From positions 108,719 through 172,718 of the forward strand of contig CAZRDX010000040.1 in the NCBI GenBank assembly GCA_964599235.1: 64,000 bases of DNA, written 5' to 3'. The translations under genes were made by a program, and so were the position numbers. The stretch comes from DRPN01 sp964599235 (GTDB lineage: Bacteria > Bacteroidota > Bacteroidia > Bacteroidales > VadinHA17). Shown here piece after piece: positions 42,029-52,205 of this stretch. Below the pieces are notes generated by a model. The model saw nothing but the letters and a program-made list of their open reading frames with translations. It had not been told where the DNA came from and did not search any database. Each line of letters opens with the position of its first letter. The first letter of the stretch is position 1.

Positions 42029-44242
42029 ATGAGCGCTTCCAAAAGAACTTTCGGTACGGCACCAGTCTTTTTCACGGCCATTTCCACCATCCTGGGGGCC
42101 ATTCTTTTCCTGCGTTTCGGTTATGCGGTAGGGATGCTGGGGTTCGTTGGGGTGGTGCTGATCATTCTCACCGGTCATCTTGTAACGATTCCCACCGCCC
42201 TGGCGATCTCCGAGCTGGCCACCAATGAGAAGGTGGAAGGGGGAGGCGAATATTTCATCATTTCCCGTTCGTTCGGTCTGAACATCGGGGCCACCATCGG
42301 TGTGGCACTCTATTTTTCCCAGGCCATCAGCATTGCCTTTTACATCATTGCTTTCACCGAGGCTTTTTCTCCCCTGTTCGATTATGTCCGTGAGCATTAC
42401 GGGCTGGTGCTCCCCCGGCAGGTGGTGAGCATTCCGTCGATGCTCCTGCTGGCCTTGCTGATGCTGAAGAAAGGGGCGAGTCTGGGTGTCCGCACCCTTT
42501 ATCTCATCGTGGCGATCCTCTTCACGGCGATCCTGTTCTTTTTTCTGGGCAAGACCCAGTATCAGCTTTCGGGGGCATATGAAGCTTTTTCTCTGCGTAA
42601 CATGGACAAGTTCTTCGTGGTGCTGGCCATCATCTTTCCTGCCTTCACGGGGATGACGGCCGGTGTGGGTCTTTCGGGCGACCTGAGGGATCCTTCCCGT
42701 TCGATCCCCGTAGGGACGATCCTGGCCACGGTATCCGGGATGATCGTCTACATCTTCATTGCCTGGAAGATGAACATCTCGGCTCCGCCGGAGGAGCTGG
42801 TATCCGACCAGCTGATCATGATGAAGATCGCCTTGTACGGCAAGGTGGTGGTTCCTTTGGGGCTGGCGGCTTCGACCCTTTCGTCGGCGCTGGGGTCGAT
42901 CATGGTGGCACCCCGCACGTTGCAGGCTCTGGCGGGGGACCGCTCTTTTCCCTCGGAGCGGCTCAATCGTTTTTTCGCCCGCGGCAAAGGCGAGAACAAC
43001 GAGCCGGTGAACGCCACCCTTGTCACCTCGCTCATCGCCCTGGGGTTCGTGGCCATCGGAAGCATCAACTCGGTAGCCACCGTCATCACCATGTTCTTCA
43101 TGGTGACTTACGGCTCTTTATGCCTTATCTCCTTCCTTTACCATTTCGGGGCCGACCCTTCGTACCGTCCCTCGTTCCGATCCAAATGGTACATCTCGCT
43201 GATAGGGTTTCTGATGGCCCTGATCCTGATGTTCGAGATCAATGTCCTGTATGCTTTGACGGCATTGGTACTGATCGTGCTCACGTATCTTTTTTTCGAC
43301 CGTTATCATCAGAACCGCCGGGGTTTCGAGGCGATCTTCCAGGCAGCCTTTTATCAGGTGAACCGCAATCTGCAGGTCTTTCTGCAGCGTCGCAGCCGCA
43401 TTGCCCGCAAGCGCCGCTGGCGTCCTTCGGTGGTGTGTATCAGCAAGGACAGTTTCCAGCGCGACCACGCCTTCCGGCTGCTCACGTGGATCTCTTACCG
43501 TTATGGTTTCGGCACCTATATCCACCTTCTTGAAGGCTATTTCTCCACTCAGACACGGGAACAGGCAGCCCGGCAGCTGAAACTGCTCATACGCAAATCG
43601 GACACCGAACGGTCGAACGTCTATATCGACACCCTCATCTCTCCCTCCTACACCTCGGCCATCGCACAGACCATCCAGCTGCCGGGGATCTCGGGGATGG
43701 AGAACAACACGATCCTTTTCGAGTTCGACAAGAAGGACCCGGTCAACCTGGCACAGATCATCGACAACTATTCGCTGGTCCGGGCAGCCGAATATGATGT
43801 TCTGGTCCTGGGAAGCGCTCCCGGGCCCTTTCGTTTCGGCAATGACATCCATATCTGGATCACCCCCTATGATCAGGACAACGTCAATCTGATGATCCTG
43901 CTGGGATACATCATTTCGGGCCATCCCGACTGGTCGAAGAGCACCCTGAGGCTCTTTGCCACGAGCAGCCACGAGGATGCCGAAAAGACACGCAGCAGTC
44001 TGCTGGGAAAGATCGCGGAAGGACGTCTGCCCATCAGCAGGAAAAATGTACGTATCATCGAAAAAGATGAAGAGACTCCCTTCCGTGAGCTGGTCAATGA
44101 ACATTCGTCCGAAGCCGGCCTGGTCATGTGCGGGTTCCTGGCCTCCCAGCTGAAACATGAAAAAGAAAAGATCTTCCTGGGATACGACGGGGTCGGTGAC
44201 ATCCTTTTCGTGAACGCTTACGGCCCCAAATCACTGACATGA
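42029..44242 (+). CDS. SLC12-type cation-chloride cotransporter-like permease
   Basis: 737 residues. About twelve membrane helices occupy residues 10-445 (the first with FFTAISTILGAILFLRFGYAVG), typical of the APC superfamily and closest to the Na-K-Cl/K-Cl cotransporter group. A C-terminal soluble domain of about 280 residues (RPSVVCISKDSFQRDHAFRL onward) matches the cytoplasmic SLC12 regulatory region. It may move cations with chloride or amino acids. Start at 42029 (MSASKRTFGT) is chosen over an upstream frame without membrane sequence. The MBL hydrolase follows after 10 bp. Confidence 0.88.
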   Translation: MSASKRTFGTAPVFFTAISTILGAILFLRFGYAVGMLGFVGVVLIILTGHLVTIPTALAISELATNEKVEGGGEYFIISRSFGLNIGATIGVALYFSQAISIAFYIIAFTEAFSPLFDYVREHYGLVLPRQVVSIPSMLLLALLMLKKGASLGVRTLYLIVAILFTAILFFFLGKTQYQLSGAYEAFSLRNMDKFFVVLAIIFPAFTGMTAGVGLSGDLRDPSRSIPVGTILATVSGMIVYIFIAWKMNISAPPEELVSDQLIMMKIALYGKVVVPLGLAASTLSSALGSIMVAPRTLQALAGDRSFPSERLNRFFARGKGENNEPVNATLVTSLIALGFVAIGSINSVATVITMFFMVTYGSLCLISFLYHFGADPSYRPSFRSKWYISLIGFLMALILMFEINVLYALTALVLIVLTYLFFDRYHQNRRGFEAIFQAAFYQVNRNLQVFLQRRSRIARKRRWRPSVVCISKDSFQRDHAFRLLTWISYRYGFGTYIHLLEGYFSTQTREQAARQLKLLIRKSDTERSNVYIDTLISPSYTSAIAQTIQLPGISGMENNTILFEFDKKDPVNLAQIIDNYSLVRAAEYDVLVLGSAPGPFRFGNDIHIWITPYDQDNVNLMILLGYIISGHPDWSKSTLRLFATSSHEDAEKTRSSLLGKIAEGRLPISRKNVRIIEKDEETPFRELVNEHSSEAGLVMCGFLASQLKHEKEKIFLGYDGVGDILFVNAYGPKSLT

Positions 44243-44252
44243 ACATTACACC

Positions 44253-44948
44253 ATGAACCAAACAGCTCTAAAGGACCTGTTCATCTTTCCCTCCGGCATC
44301 ACGCATCTCTACCTTTTGCATCATGAGGGGAAATATCTTCTTGTAGATGCCGGAATGAAGAAGAAGGTCAAGGCCTTCTTTTCTCTTCTCCTTGACAGGA
44401 AGATCTCACCGGAACAGATCACACATGTAGTTTTGACGCACACTCATTACGATCACACGGGAGGCTTGCCGCTGATCCGTGAGCTGACCCATGCGCGTGT
44501 GGTGGTGCATGCGGCGGAGGCGGATCATCTGCGTCAGGGATATACGCCGGCGCCTTACGGCACCCGTTTTTCCACCCGAGTGATCTCTTTTCTGGGCAGG
44601 AAGGTTTTTCCGGGATACAGTCGTTACGATCCTGTTGAGCCGGATGTGGTATGGGAAGGGGACTCTTTCCAGCCGGGCGGTTTCCCTGCCGAGATCATCC
44701 ACACGCCCGGGCATACCGACGGTTCGGCGAGCCTGATCTGGAAGGGAGAGCTGGCCTTCGTAGGCGACACCCTGTTCGGCTATGAGAAGGACGACTGTCT
44801 TCCCTGGTTCGCCAACGATCTGGACGAACTGGCCCGCAGCTGGCAGCGGTTGCTCGACACCGGATGTAGGGTCTTTTATCCGGCACACGGTCGTCCTGTC
44901 AGGCGGGAACTGCTCGAGAAAGCCTACCGGCAGCACTTCGGCCGGTGA
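44253..44948 (+). CDS. MBL-fold metallo-hydrolase
   Basis: 231 residues with the zinc motif HxHxDH (His63, His65, Asp67, His68 in LTHTHYDH), HTPGHTDGSASL for the next ligand, GDTLFG and FYPAHGRP. This is the glyoxalase II/lactamase-like hydrolase group; the actual substrate is unknown. The gene follows the permease by 10 bp and precedes a lipoprotein gene, so the three may be co-transcribed. Confidence 0.9.
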   Translation: MNQTALKDLFIFPSGITHLYLLHHEGKYLLVDAGMKKKVKAFFSLLLDRKISPEQITHVVLTHTHYDHTGGLPLIRELTHARVVVHAAEADHLRQGYTPAPYGTRFSTRVISFLGRKVFPGYSRYDPVEPDVVWEGDSFQPGGFPAEIIHTPGHTDGSASLIWKGELAFVGDTLFGYEKDDCLPWFANDLDELARSWQRLLDTGCRVFYPAHGRPVRRELLEKAYRQHFGR

Positions 44949-45030
44949 ACCCTGCAATTTTGTCACTGGCATCCCTTTTGACAATCACTCGCCGGCCGGT
45001 CTGACGAAAGACCGGAGAAAGGAGGGAATG

Positions 45031-45510
45031 ATGATGAAAAAGACCATGTTGCTGACCCTGCTTCTGGGAACATTCCTGCTCACGGGTTGCGGCTCCCGCC
45101 AGGAAGGAGTGAGCAAGGAAGAGAAACAGGTCCGGCAGAAAGAGAACACCCCAGTCGTACACGTACAGGTGAAAAAGATCTATGACGACCAGGGCAACCT
45201 GATCGGGATGGACTCGGTGTACGTCTGGAGTTACAGCAATGTGAAAGGCGACACCGTGACGATCGACCCGGACAGCCTGATGGCCCTGTTCCGTCCTTTC
45301 ACCGCAGGAATCCTTCCGGACAGCCTGGCCGTGCCTTCCATGCCGTTTTTCCTGGAGGATTCGCTTTTCATGCATGATTTCTTCCGGGACGATTACTTTT
45401 TCGGACGGTTCGGCAACGATTATGTCGGTTTGGAGCGGATGTTCCATGAGCTGGATTCTTTGAAAGAGCGGTTCCTGAAAGCACATTTCCCGGAACTGTA
45501 TCTTCCCTGA
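45031..45510 (+). CDS. Lipoprotein of unknown function
   Basis: About 159 residues. The signal peptide ends with a good lipobox, LLTGC, so the protein should be lipidated and membrane anchored. The mature part is acidic and rich in aromatic residues with many Asp-Ser repeats. No family recognised. GGAGGG lies just upstream of three consecutive ATGs (45028, 45031, 45034), so the exact start is uncertain. Confidence 0.8.
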   Translation: MMKKTMLLTLLLGTFLLTGCGSRQEGVSKEEKQVRQKENTPVVHVQVKKIYDDQGNLIGMDSVYVWSYSNVKGDTVTIDPDSLMALFRPFTAGILPDSLAVPSMPFFLEDSLFMHDFFRDDYFFGRFGNDYVGLERMFHELDSLKERFLKAHFPELYLP

Positions 45511-45528
45511 TCCCAGGAGCAGAAAAAG

Positions 45529-45551
45529 AAAAGGGCTTCGGCCCTTTTTTT
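45529..45551 (+). terminator. Terminator after the lipoprotein gene
   Basis: AAAAGGGC, TTCG loop, GCCCTTTT plus further Ts: a stable tetraloop hairpin 18 bp after the stop codon at 45510. It directly abuts the promoter of the sulfotransferase gene. Confidence 0.88.
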
Positions 45552-45553
45552 CA

Positions 45554-45561
45554 TACCTTTG
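45554..45561 (+). promoter_or_regulatory. -7 element of the sulfotransferase gene
   Basis: TACCTTTG is a full match to TAnnTTTG and ends only 5 nt before the ATG at 45567. If used, the transcript would be leaderless or nearly so. No -33 TTTG is seen. Confidence 0.4.
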
Positions 45562-45566
45562 CGTAT

Positions 45567-46604
45567 ATGGTACGCAACAAGAGATTCCGGTTCCCGGTGA
45601 ACACCCTGTGCGGGAGTGGTTTCCGCAATTTCCTGAAGGCCACGCGGGGACACCGTATCGACCGGAAGGGGATGTACCTGCTCACGGGTGTTTCCTCTTT
45701 TTTTCTCAGTGTGTTGGGCCGGCCGATGGAGCTGCGGGACCTGCGACGCACAAGAGGACTGGCGTCAGCGTCTCCCCCTGTGTTCATCATTGGTTTCTGG
45801 CGCAGCGGCACCACACTTCTGCACAATCTTTTGTGTTGTCATCCCGATGCAGCATACGTATCAACGTTCCAGAGCATTTTCCCGCACCATTCACCAGGGA
45901 ATGAGTGGTGGCTGCGTCCTCTGGTCACGCCGCTTCTTCCGCGCAAACGTCCTGCCGACGGGGTGAGTCTGGATTTCGACCTGCCTCAGGAGGAGGAGAT
46001 CGCCCTGGGCAACCTGCAGGCCCTGAGCTTCTACTATTTCATGTATTTTCCGGATGAGATCAGGGATCTTATCCCACGTCATCTCCTTCTGCAAGAGGTA
46101 TCTCCGCAGGAGCTTTCAGCCTGGCAGTGTGCCTACGAACGGCTCATCGGTGCAACACAGCTGCGTACAGGGCGTACCACCTTCATCTCGAAGAACCCGC
46201 CCAATGCCTTCCGCATCCCCCTGCTGCTGGAGATGTTCCCCGGCGCCCGTTTTATCTCCATCTTCCGAAATAGGGAAGAGGTGATCCCCTCGTTCCACCG
46301 CTTCGTCACGGAAGTGTTCCGCGGCATCAGCCTGCAGCGATGGGATGACGGAAAGGTCCTGCACGACCTTGAGGAACTTTACCACCTCTACCAGAAAAAG
46401 TACGAGCACGACAGAAAGCTGATCCCTGCCGGGAGGCTCCTGGAACTGCAGTATGAAGAGTTGCTCGAGGATAAAAGGGATGTTTCACGGCGTCTGTTCC
46501 GCTTCCTGGAAAGTACGCCAGAAGAGGAGGCACAGGCGATGAGATGTGTAAGTTCTTTCCTGGGAAAGATGGATGAGTTCCACGGCGGGAGTGACCAAAA
46601 ATGA
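45567..46604 (+). CDS. Sulfotransferase-family protein
   Basis: 345 residues. The 5'-phosphosulfate-binding loop is FWRSGTTLLHNLL at about 77-89, and the 3'-phosphate region reads FRNREEVIPSFHRF, both standard for PAPS-dependent sulfotransferases. Substrate unknown; in bacteria such enzymes modify lipids, glycans or small molecules. It seems to be cytoplasmic (no signal peptide). It lies between two unrelated genes with its own promoter. No PAPS synthesis genes are in this window. Confidence 0.87.
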   Translation: MVRNKRFRFPVNTLCGSGFRNFLKATRGHRIDRKGMYLLTGVSSFFLSVLGRPMELRDLRRTRGLASASPPVFIIGFWRSGTTLLHNLLCCHPDAAYVSTFQSIFPHHSPGNEWWLRPLVTPLLPRKRPADGVSLDFDLPQEEEIALGNLQALSFYYFMYFPDEIRDLIPRHLLLQEVSPQELSAWQCAYERLIGATQLRTGRTTFISKNPPNAFRIPLLLEMFPGARFISIFRNREEVIPSFHRFVTEVFRGISLQRWDDGKVLHDLEELYHLYQKKYEHDRKLIPAGRLLELQYEELLEDKRDVSRRLFRFLESTPEEEAQAMRCVSSFLGKMDEFHGGSDQK

Positions 46605-46649
46605 TTTTTCTTATCTTTACGCTTCCTCACAAAAGCGTTCCTGCGCACG

Positions 46650-47915
46650 ATGGAGATCACCCAACAGATCCCACACGACCTGGTCAATTTTCTGGTGGTG
46701 GCCGCATTTTCGCTGATCATCGGACTTGAGCAGCGCAGCCACCATATCGACAAGGAGTTCGGCACCCTTTTCGGTACCGACAGGACCTTCACGCTGATAG
46801 GCATTCTGGGGTACATCCTCTATGTCATCGCGCCGGTCACGATGGTGCCTTTCCTCGTGGGAGCCATCGTGCTGTCGCTTCTGCTGGGGATTTATTATTT
46901 CTACAAGATCAAAGTCCACCAGCAGTTCGGGCTCACCTCGATCATTGTGGCGCTGATCACCTATTCGCTCACGCCGCTGATCTATCTTCAGCCGATGTGG
47001 ATGGCCCTGCTCATCGGGGTCAGCGTGCTCATCCTGATCGAGATCAAGGAGGAGCTTTTCCGTTTCTCCAGCAAGTTCAGCAGCGACGAGTTTCTCACTC
47101 TTTCGAAGTTCATCATCGTTGCAGGCATCATTCTGCCGTTGCTTTCCAACAAGCCGATCTCCGAGAACCTGCCCATTACGCCGTATCAGATCTGGTTGTC
47201 CATCGTAGCTGTTTCCTCGATCTCTTATTTCAGCTATTTACTGAAGAAATTCGCCTTCCCTTCCAGCGGTACGATCATCACGGCGATACTGGGAGGCATC
47301 TACAGCAGTACGGCGACGACCATCGTGCTGGCCCGCAAGAGCAACGTGGAGAGGACCAATGAGAAGATCCCGGCCGGCATCATTGCGGCTACCACCATGA
47401 TGTATCTGCGGCTACTGCTTTTGGCTTTTATCTTCAACCGCAAGGTGGCGCAGCAGCTGGCCCTTCCCTTTCTTTCCCTTTTTGCAGCTGGGGCGGTGGT
47501 CACCTATCTCATGCTGCGAAAGACCCGCACGAACAGCGACGAACATTATGAGGTCAAGGAGGGCCAGAACCCTCTGGAGTTCAAGACGGCCATCATTTTC
47601 GGTCTGCTCTTCGCCTTTTTCTCCGTCCTCACGCATTTCGTGATGCAACGGTACGGCAATGTGGGTGTGAGCGTGCTGTCGTTCATCGTGGGGGTCACCG
47701 ACATCGACCCCTATATCCTGAGCCTGTTCCAGGGCACCGGCATCACCCTGACGGTGGAGACCATCGCCCGGGCCACCCTCATCGCCACCATCAGCAACAA
47801 CCTGATCAAGATGATCTATGCCCTCATCCTGGGGAAGAAAGTGTTCCGTACCCGCATCGTGGCAGGCTTCATGGTCTTCATTGTGCTGAGCATCCTGTTC
47901 GTTATCCTTGTTTAA
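46650..47915 (+). CDS. MgtC/SapB plus DUF4010 integral membrane protein
   Basis: 421 residues. An N-terminal MgtC/SapB-like region of about 120 residues (LVNFLVVAAFSLIIGLEQRS, FGTDRTFTLIGILG) is followed by a DUF4010 region with about eight more helices (for example GGIYSSTATTIVLARKS, then NGNVGVSVLSF-like segments). About twelve membrane helices in all. Function unproven; the family is sometimes tied to magnesium or ion stress. The stop codon is followed 16 bp later by an unrelated secreted-protein gene. Confidence 0.88.
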   Translation: MEITQQIPHDLVNFLVVAAFSLIIGLEQRSHHIDKEFGTLFGTDRTFTLIGILGYILYVIAPVTMVPFLVGAIVLSLLLGIYYFYKIKVHQQFGLTSIIVALITYSLTPLIYLQPMWMALLIGVSVLILIEIKEELFRFSSKFSSDEFLTLSKFIIVAGIILPLLSNKPISENLPITPYQIWLSIVAVSSISYFSYLLKKFAFPSSGTIITAILGGIYSSTATTIVLARKSNVERTNEKIPAGIIAATTMMYLRLLLLAFIFNRKVAQQLALPFLSLFAAGAVVTYLMLRKTRTNSDEHYEVKEGQNPLEFKTAIIFGLLFAFFSVLTHFVMQRYGNVGVSVLSFIVGVTDIDPYILSLFQGTGITLTVETIARATLIATISNNLIKMIYALILGKKVFRTRIVAGFMVFIVLSILFVILV

Positions 47916-47931
47916 TCCACACCCGACGTTC

Positions 47932-48738
47932 ATGAAGAAAATCCTCCATTTGTCGTGTATTTTCCTTTTTGCTGGTGTCATGGCCGTATCCGGGCAGAAT
48001 GATGTCCCGGCGGGTTTTGACGTGTCTTCGTTCAACCGCAAGTTTGCTACGGCGCGCTGGCTCACTGATTACGACCGGGCTTTCTGGGCGGCGATGCAGA
48101 TGCTTGAGAACGCCACCTCATGTCCAGGCCATGAGGCGATCAATGATTGGTTCTGCTATACCGACGCTGACACGCTGTGGCATGTGGTCTTTCTCTCTTT
48201 CCGTGCTCCGGACGGACCATGCGAAGTGCTCTGTTCCTACTCTCTTGACAAGGCCTTCTCACCTCATCCCGATCCACAGGCACCCGGGCCGGATTTCGCA
48301 CGGCCCTACGCCCTGGCCCTATATACTGCTTCGCAAAGGCTCATGCGCGACCACCCCGACCTTCCTGTGGAGATGAACCGGTACGTCCGTCGTGAAGAAG
48401 ACGGCAAGTTACGGGTCTGGTTCTTCCCTTCCCCCTTCCAGAACGACCGGGCCGTATACGGGGGTGAGTTCTCTTTCCTTCTTTCCGGCGACGGGAAAGA
48501 GATCCTTTCCTCCACCGGTTATTATGCCGGGACATTCCGCAGTTTTCCTCTGGAGGGGGGTCCTTCGGAGATCTCGCTCGACTATACGGATGTTGATGCT
48601 CCCACGCTCGGCGGCATTCTTTTCGTCTGGCAGTACAAGGAGTTGTTCGACAAGATCCGGCTGGTGACCGCCCGCAGTGTCAGCACGGTGCTGCGCGACC
48701 ATACTGGCGAATATTACTGGATACATGTAGAGCGCTGA
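47932..48738 (+). CDS. Secreted protein of unknown function
   Basis: 268 residues with a signal peptide (MKKILHLSCIFLFAGVMAVSGQ). The mature part is soluble-looking, with two early cysteines (ENATSCPGHEAINDWFCY) that may form a disulfide, and a C-terminal domain with alternating strands. No family recognised. I start at 47932 to begin the signal peptide. It closely follows the MgtC-like gene and converges on the small gene at 48754. Confidence 0.75.
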   Translation: MKKILHLSCIFLFAGVMAVSGQNDVPAGFDVSSFNRKFATARWLTDYDRAFWAAMQMLENATSCPGHEAINDWFCYTDADTLWHVVFLSFRAPDGPCEVLCSYSLDKAFSPHPDPQAPGPDFARPYALALYTASQRLMRDHPDLPVEMNRYVRREEDGKLRVWFFPSPFQNDRAVYGGEFSFLLSGDGKEILSSTGYYAGTFRSFPLEGGPSEISLDYTDVDAPTLGGILFVWQYKELFDKIRLVTARSVSTVLRDHTGEYYWIHVER

Positions 48739-48766
48739 AAAAAAAGCCCGGTGTCAGCCGAGCTTT
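48738..48766 (-). terminator. Terminator of the dnaJ-like/ftsH operon
   Basis: On the minus strand AAAGCTCGG pairs with CCGGGCTTT (one G-T pair) around a 6-nt loop, followed by a run of eight Ts. The 5' arm overlaps the last codons and stop of the gene at 48754. Read on the plus strand the pair becomes a C-A mismatch, so it works mainly for the minus strand. Confidence 0.7.
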
Positions 48767-49119
48767 CCTTTTTTCCACATTTCGATGATGCGCATCTGTC
48801 TTCGCGCCATGGACGGCGTGAAGGGTCCGGCATTGAGCAGGGCCAGACGGTAGGCGGTCTCCGAGAGCCGCCAGATGCGCAGGCATTCTCCGTGAGCTCC
48901 CGTCATGTAGGTAGCCCGCACATGCTCCCGCGGCACCAGGCCGGCCAGACGCAACGCCCTGCTGGCCCGACCCACTGCACGGTCGATCTCCACATAGGAA
49001 CGTATCCCCTCACGAAACAGATCGGCCGTCGTATATCGTAAATGACGCTCATACAGCGCATCCAGATACCGGTCGATCATCTCCGGTATCGATTCATCCC
49101 TGTATATCAGTGTGGTCAT
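48754..49119 (-). CDS. Small protein of unknown function coupled to ftsH
   Basis: 121 residues, no signal peptide or membrane helix. It is rich in Arg and mostly helical (IPEMIDRYLDALYERHLRYT, then GIRSYVEIDRAVGRASRALR). The start overlaps the ftsH stop (ATGA), so translation is coupled. No family recognised. Its tight link with ftsH suggests an adaptor or regulator of the protease, which is an inference from position. Confidence 0.75.
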   Translation of the reverse strand: MTTLIYRDESIPEMIDRYLDALYERHLRYTTADLFREGIRSYVEIDRAVGRASRALRLAGLVPREHVRATYMTGAHGECLRIWRLSETAYRLALLNAGPFTPSMARRQMRIIEMWKKGKLG

Positions 49120-51035
49120 GACTTCTCTCCTTTCTTTTCTTTGTAGGTTTCCTTTTCACCCAACAGTTCCCTGATCTCCTGGTAGTCGATCACCTCTTTT
49201 TCCAGCAACACGCTCGCCATTTTCTCCAGCTTCTCCTTTTTCTCCACGAGCAGGTCTTTGGCATCCCGGTAGCAGGTGTTGATGATCTGGGTGACCTCTT
49301 CGTCGATGAGGCGTTCGACATATTCCGACCGTCTTTCCAGTCCGGGGCCTTCGCCCAGGAAGCCGGGGCCTCCGTGGGTCACCAGGGAGATGTTGGGCAG
49401 TTTTTCGCTCATGCCGTATACGGTGATCATGTTCTTTGCCAATTGGGTGGCTTTCTCCAGGTCGTTGGAAGCGCCTGTGGATATCTCTCCGAAGACGATC
49501 TCCTCCGCTGCCCGGCCTCCCAGCAGACCGCGTATCTTGCCCAGCAGTTCGCTCTTCGACATCAGGTAGCGGTCTTCGAGCGGCATCTGCAGGGTATAAC
49601 CCAGGGCTCCTATGCCGCGCGGTACGATGGAGACCTTCTGCACCTCGTCGGCGCCGGGGGTGAAATATCCCACGATGGCATGGCCCGATTCGTGATAGGC
49701 GACGATCCTGCGTTCTTTTTCGTTGATGAGTTTGTTCTTTTTCTCCAGGCCGGCGATGACCCTTTCGATGGCCGCTTCGAAGTCGGCCATGGTCACCTCA
49801 TCGTGGTTGTTGCGCACGGCGAGGATGGCCGCCTCGTTACAGACGTGGGCTATCTCGGCGCCGGCGAAGCCGGGTGTCTGGGCTGCCAGCCGGCGCAGGT
49901 CGACGTCGGCAGCCAGTTTCAGCTCGCGGGTATGGACGCGGAAGATGGCCTCCCGACCTTTCATATCGGGTTTGTCGACCAGCACCTGACGGTCGAACCT
50001 GCCGGGGCGCAGCAGTGCCGGGTCGAGGACGTCGGGTCTGTTGGTGGCCCCCATGATGATCACACCGATGCTGGCATCGAAGCCGTCCATTTCCACCAGC
50101 AGCTGGTTAAGCGTGTTCTCCCGCTCGTCATAGCCGCCGCCGTAGACGGCGTTCTGGGCACGGCTTTTGCCGATGGCATCGATCTCATCGATGAAGATGA
50201 TGCATGGGGCATGGCTTTTGGCCTGGTTGAAGAGGTCGCGCACGCGCGCGGCCCCCACCCCGACGAACATCTCCACAAAATCGGAACCGCTGAGGCTGAA
50301 GAAAGGCACGCCGGCTTCGCCGGCCACCGCCTTGGCCAGCAGGGTCTTGCCCGTCCCCGGAGGGCCTACCAGCAACACTCCTTTGGGCAGCTTACCCCCG
50401 AGACGGGTGTACTTCTCCGGTGTACGAAGGAAGTCGACCAGCTCCTTCACCTCCTCGACCGCCTCGTCGATACCGGCCACATCCTTGAAACGCACCTTGT
50501 TGTTGGGCGTCTCCGAGAGGATCTTGGCCTTGTTACGGCCGATCTCCAGCATGGGATTACCGGTGCCCATCCTTTTCATGATGAATCCCCAGATGACCAT
50601 AAGGAAAAGGAAAGGCAGGATCCAATCGAGGAAGAAGTTGCGTAATCCGTTGGAGCGGAAGCGTCCCTGCACCTCCACCCCGGCAGCCAGCAGCCGCTCC
50701 AGCAACTGGTCGTCACTCACATCGGGCAACCTGTCGACGATGAACTGATGTTTCACCTGCTCCTCGATCGATTCGATGCGCAGACGCCAGGGAGTCGTGG
50801 GGGCTTTGGTGATCTCCCCTACCCCTTTCTTCGTTTCATCTTTCAGTTCACCAATGATCTTGTCGGGAAAGATCACCACCCGTTCCACCCGACCTGAGTC
50901 GATCTTGTGGATGAAATCACTGTAAGTCAAAAATTTCGTTCCTGAAGAAGCAGGAAAGAAAAGCGTATCCATGAGGATGAACATCATGATCATCCCCAGG
51001 AAATAATAAAGTGAGAATTTGTCTTTCTTTTTCAT
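49116..51035 (-). CDS. ftsH: ATP-dependent zinc metalloprotease FtsH
   Basis: 639 residues. Two membrane helices bracket a periplasmic domain (first about 9-25, second near 130-150). The AAA+ domain has Walker A GPPGTGKTLLAKAVAGE (near 222), Walker B IIFIDEIDAIG and the SRH motif NRPDVLDPALLRPGRFDRQ. The peptidase domain has the zinc motif HESGH near 447. FtsH degrades membrane and regulatory proteins. Preceded 30 bp by a dnaJ-like chaperone gene and followed with overlap by a small unknown gene, a quality-control operon. Confidence 0.97.
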   Translation of the reverse strand: MKKKDKFSLYYFLGMIMMFILMDTLFFPASSGTKFLTYSDFIHKIDSGRVERVVIFPDKIIGELKDETKKGVGEITKAPTTPWRLRIESIEEQVKHQFIVDRLPDVSDDQLLERLLAAGVEVQGRFRSNGLRNFFLDWILPFLFLMVIWGFIMKRMGTGNPMLEIGRNKAKILSETPNNKVRFKDVAGIDEAVEEVKELVDFLRTPEKYTRLGGKLPKGVLLVGPPGTGKTLLAKAVAGEAGVPFFSLSGSDFVEMFVGVGAARVRDLFNQAKSHAPCIIFIDEIDAIGKSRAQNAVYGGGYDERENTLNQLLVEMDGFDASIGVIIMGATNRPDVLDPALLRPGRFDRQVLVDKPDMKGREAIFRVHTRELKLAADVDLRRLAAQTPGFAGAEIAHVCNEAAILAVRNNHDEVTMADFEAAIERVIAGLEKKNKLINEKERRIVAYHESGHAIVGYFTPGADEVQKVSIVPRGIGALGYTLQMPLEDRYLMSKSELLGKIRGLLGGRAAEEIVFGEISTGASNDLEKATQLAKNMITVYGMSEKLPNISLVTHGGPGFLGEGPGLERRSEYVERLIDEEVTQIINTCYRDAKDLLVEKKEKLEKMASVLLEKEVIDYQEIRELLGEKETYKEKKGEKS

Positions 51036-51065
51036 GAGCAGTCGTTAAATTCCGTTACTCCCATC

Positions 51066-52046
<981 letters not shown>

Positions 52047-52205
52047 GTTACCCTCCTTCCTTTTTCCGGTCTCATGATCCGGAAAAATTCCGCACCGTAG
52101 GTATCAAAAACCCTGCCAACGACCGGACACGACAAAATTTCCGATGGAATATCCGCGGGAAATGTTTATTTTGTCCGGTGTAAGATAATCAAAATCCATA
52201 TAATA

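Noticed and set aside
43118..44158. A 346-codon open frame on the minus strand
   Set aside because: Antisense to the SLC12-like permease; Gln/Asp-rich shadow without domain.
49374..50645. A 423-codon open frame on the plus strand
   Set aside because: Antisense to ftsH, whose Walker and HExxH motifs are unmistakable.
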